Assembly: GCA_945871335.1 (NCBI GenBank)
Contig: CAMBWM010000146.1
Location: forward strand, 1 to 6,033
Length of the DNA stretch: 6,033 bases
Reading direction: 5' to 3'
DNA from: Polaromonas sp. YR568
GTDB taxonomy: Bacteria; Pseudomonadota; Gammaproteobacteria; Burkholderiales; Burkholderiaceae
Shown here: positions 4,205-6,033 of the stretch, piece by piece
Layout: each line of letters opens with the position of its first letter
How positions within the stretch are numbered: position 1 is the first letter of the stretch
Notes under the pieces: generated by a model
What the model saw: only the letters and a program-made list of their open reading frames with translations
Databases searched by the model: none
What the model was told of the DNA's origin: nothing
Program-made: the position numbers and the translations under genes

Positions 4205-6033
4205 ATGTCCAATCCAAACGAAATGACGGCGCCGATTTCTGCAGCTGGTTCATCGCGGCTGAATTTTCTCAACCGTGACGTCAGCATTCTGGCGTTCAAC
4301 GAGCGCGTGCTGGACTTGGCTACACAAACTCAGACGCCCTTACTGGAGCGCTTGCGGTTTTTGTGCATTGTTTCTTCGAATCTGGATGAGTTTTTTGAAG
4401 TCCGCGCTGAGCCGCATTTGTCTGCGCTGAGGTTGAAGGGGGGGAATTCTTCAGAAGCGCAAGCTGCCTATGCCGCTTTGTCTGAGGCCGCGCATAGCAT
4501 CGTAGAGCAGCAATACCGCCTGTACAACGAAGTGTTGTTGCCGGAGTTTGCCCGGCAGGGCATTCATTTGCTGTCGCACAGTGAGCGTAATTCAGCTCAA
4601 AAGCGGTGGGTAAAAGCTTATTTTTTGCGTGAAGTTCGGCCACTGTTGATTCCAGTCGGCCTGGATCCTTCGCATCCTTTCCCGATGGTTGCCAACAAAT
4701 CGCTCAACTTTATTGTTCGGCTGGGTGGCAAAGATGCTTTTGGGCGTGAAAACGAAATTGCAATTGTCAAAGTGCCCCGCGTGTTGCCGCGCATCATTCA
4801 AATCCCTGACATCGGTGGCAAAGGAAAATTACAGTTTGTCGCTTTGACCAGCGTGATTCGTTCTCACCTGGCTGATCTTTTTCCTGGGCGTGATGTGCAG
4901 CATTTCTCACAGTTCCGGGTGACCCGGCACTCTGATCTTGCGGTGGACGAGGAAGATGTTTTGAACCTGCGCACAGCCTTGCGTGCCGGCCTCGAACAGC
5001 GAAACTACGGACAAGCCCTCAGGCTGGAGGTTTCTGCCGGTTGTTCTGAGTACTTGTCTCAATTTTTACTTGAGCAGTTTGATCTACCTGCCGAGGCGCT
5101 GTACAGAGTCCCCGGCCCTGTCAACTTGGTCCGGCTTACACAATTGGTAGACCTGGTTAATGACCCTGCGCTGTTGTTCCCCCCGTTCAAAGCTTCCTAC
5201 CCGCAGCAGCTTAAACAGGGTGAATCTATTTTCAAAAAGCTCAAAGATGGTGATGTCTGTATTCACCAGCCCTTTGAAAGCTTTGATGGCGTTTTGGCAT
5301 TTTTGCGCGAGGCTGTCAATGACCCGCAGGTACTGGCCATCAAGCAGACGATTTACCGCACCGGGACTGACTCTGAACTGATGGTTTTGCTGCGCGAGGC
5401 TGTCAGACGCGGCAAAGAAGTCACTGTGGTGGTGGAGCTCAAGGCCCGCTTTGACGAAGAAGCCAACATCAATTGGGCCGAGATGCTGGAGTCGATCGGA
5501 GCGCAGGTGGTCTACGGCATTGTGGGTCTCAAGACACACGCCAAAATGCTTCTGGTAACGCGTCGTGAGGGCAAGCTTCTCAAACGTTATGGTCATCTCT
5601 CGACGGGCAACTACAACCCCAAAACTGCGCGTCTTTACACCGATGTGAGTTACCTCACTGCCAACCCATTGCTGACCCTGGACATGGAAAATGTCTTTTT
5701 TCATCTGGCCAGCCAAAGCCGCTTGCCCAAACTAAAGCAACTGGTGCTTGCACCCTTTCAGCTGCACGCCAAAATGCTTCAGACGATTGAAGCTCTGGGA
5801 GCAGCGGCTGCCCGAGGCGAAGAAACGCGCTTAGTGGCCAAAATGAATGCCTTGACGGATGAGGGCTTGATGCATGCGCTGGTCCGTGCCGGCCAGCAGG
5901 GCGTGAAAATTGACCTTATCGTCAGGGGCGCTTGCATGTTGCCAGCGCAGGTTCCGGGTGTGACAGACAACATCCGGGTGCGCTCTATCATCGGCCGGTT
6001 CTTAGAGCATTCGCGGGTCTTTTATTTCCGCTC
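4205..6033 (+). CDS. ppk1: Polyphosphate kinase 1 (3' end outside window)
   Basis: This enzyme reversibly polymerises the gamma-phosphate of ATP into inorganic polyphosphate through a phosphohistidine intermediate; E. coli Ppk is membrane-associated. The frame is open from ATG 4205 to the right edge, giving 609 whole codons of the roughly 690-700 typical. The N-terminal domain opens with NRDVSILAFNERVL (23-36) and SSNLDEFFEVR (57-67); Asn59 is the probable ATP contact. The catalytic phospholipase-D-like domains follow: IKQTIYRTG, VVVELKARFDEEANI, GLKTHAKM with the phosphorylated His445, and GHLSTGNYNPKTARLYTD. The second catalytic His602 is in EHSRVFYF just before the edge. The 157-residue distance between the two histidines equals that of His435 and His592 in E. 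coli Ppk. No frameshift or missing catalytic residue is seen. There is no Shine-Dalgarno sequence before 4205; ATG 4223 (Met7) is an alternative start. Codons are richer in T-ending forms (TTT, TCT, GTT, CTT) than in the transporter gene. Confidence 0.95.
   Translation, partial: MSNPNEMTAPISAAGSSRLNFLNRDVSILAFNERVLDLATQTQTPLLERLRFLCIVSSNLDEFFEVRAEPHLSALRLKGGNSSEAQAAYAALSEAAHSIVEQQYRLYNEVLLPEFARQGIHLLSHSERNSAQKRWVKAYFLREVRPLLIPVGLDPSHPFPMVANKSLNFIVRLGGKDAFGRENEIAIVKVPRVLPRIIQIPDIGGKGKLQFVALTSVIRSHLADLFPGRDVQHFSQFRVTRHSDLAVDEEDVLNLRTALRAGLEQRNYGQALRLEVSAGCSEYLSQFLLEQFDLPAEALYRVPGPVNLVRLTQLVDLVNDPALLFPPFKASYPQQLKQGESIFKKLKDGDVCIHQPFESFDGVLAFLREAVNDPQVLAIKQTIYRTGTDSELMVLLREAVRRGKEVTVVVELKARFDEEANINWAEMLESIGAQVVYGIVGLKTHAKMLLVTRREGKLLKRYGHLSTGNYNPKTARLYTDVSYLTANPLLTLDMENVFFHLASQSRLPKLKQLVLAPFQLHAKMLQTIEALGAAAARGEETRLVAKMNALTDEGLMHALVRAGQQGVKIDLIVRGACMLPAQVPGVTDNIRVRSIIGRFLEHSRVFYFR

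Noticed and set aside
5084..5716. A 210-codon open frame on the - strand inside ppk1
   Set aside because: The + strand here encodes conserved Ppk1 catalytic sequence, including the KTHAK motif. The antisense product has no family features.

Overview
The window reads as a chromosomal segment of a GC-rich betaproteobacterium. The family is most likely Comamonadaceae or a close Burkholderiales relative. This rests on the strong resemblance of the first gene to the PhaB of Cupriavidus-type polyhydroxybutyrate producers and on the overall gene style. It is an inference from remembered family sequences, not from a search. There are no rRNA or tRNA genes, insertion sequences, CRISPR repeats or phage genes, and all genes look intact except the two cut by the window edges.

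Layout. (1) Positions 1-488 hold the 3' two-thirds of phaB (acetoacetyl-CoA reductase), closed by two hairpin-plus-T-tract structures in tandem (498-543). (2) Positions 615-1610 hold dusA (tRNA-dihydrouridine synthase A) on +. (3) A 12-helix major facilitator superfamily (MFS) transporter lies on the - strand (1555-2760); its 3' end overlaps the 3' end of dusA by 56 bp. (4) A divergent intergenic region (2761-2970) carries an AT-rich block and a strong imperfect dyad. It precedes a small unrecognised gene (2971-3189, 72 codons). (5) Positions 3236-4081 encode a GNAT-fold N-acyltransferase of the OlsB/FeeM-like (Acetyltransf_5) type. (6) Positions 4205 to the window end hold ppk1 (polyphosphate kinase 1), missing only its last part. 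It is preceded by an 18-bp near-consensus Pho box with a -10-like hexamer exactly 10 nt downstream.

How the parts fit. The most informative signal is the Pho box, which suggests that ppk1 is under PhoB control and induced by phosphate starvation. The acyltransferase immediately upstream belongs to a family whose best-known member makes phosphorus-free ornithine lipids, also a phosphate-limitation response in several bacteria. The pairing is therefore suggestive, although the box itself lies between the two genes and can only drive ppk1. PhaB (carbon storage) and Ppk1 (phosphate storage) both belong to reserve-polymer metabolism but are clearly in separate transcription units. I see no evidence of an unprecedented multi-gene system. 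The candidates for real novelty are the small gene and the dyad in front of it.
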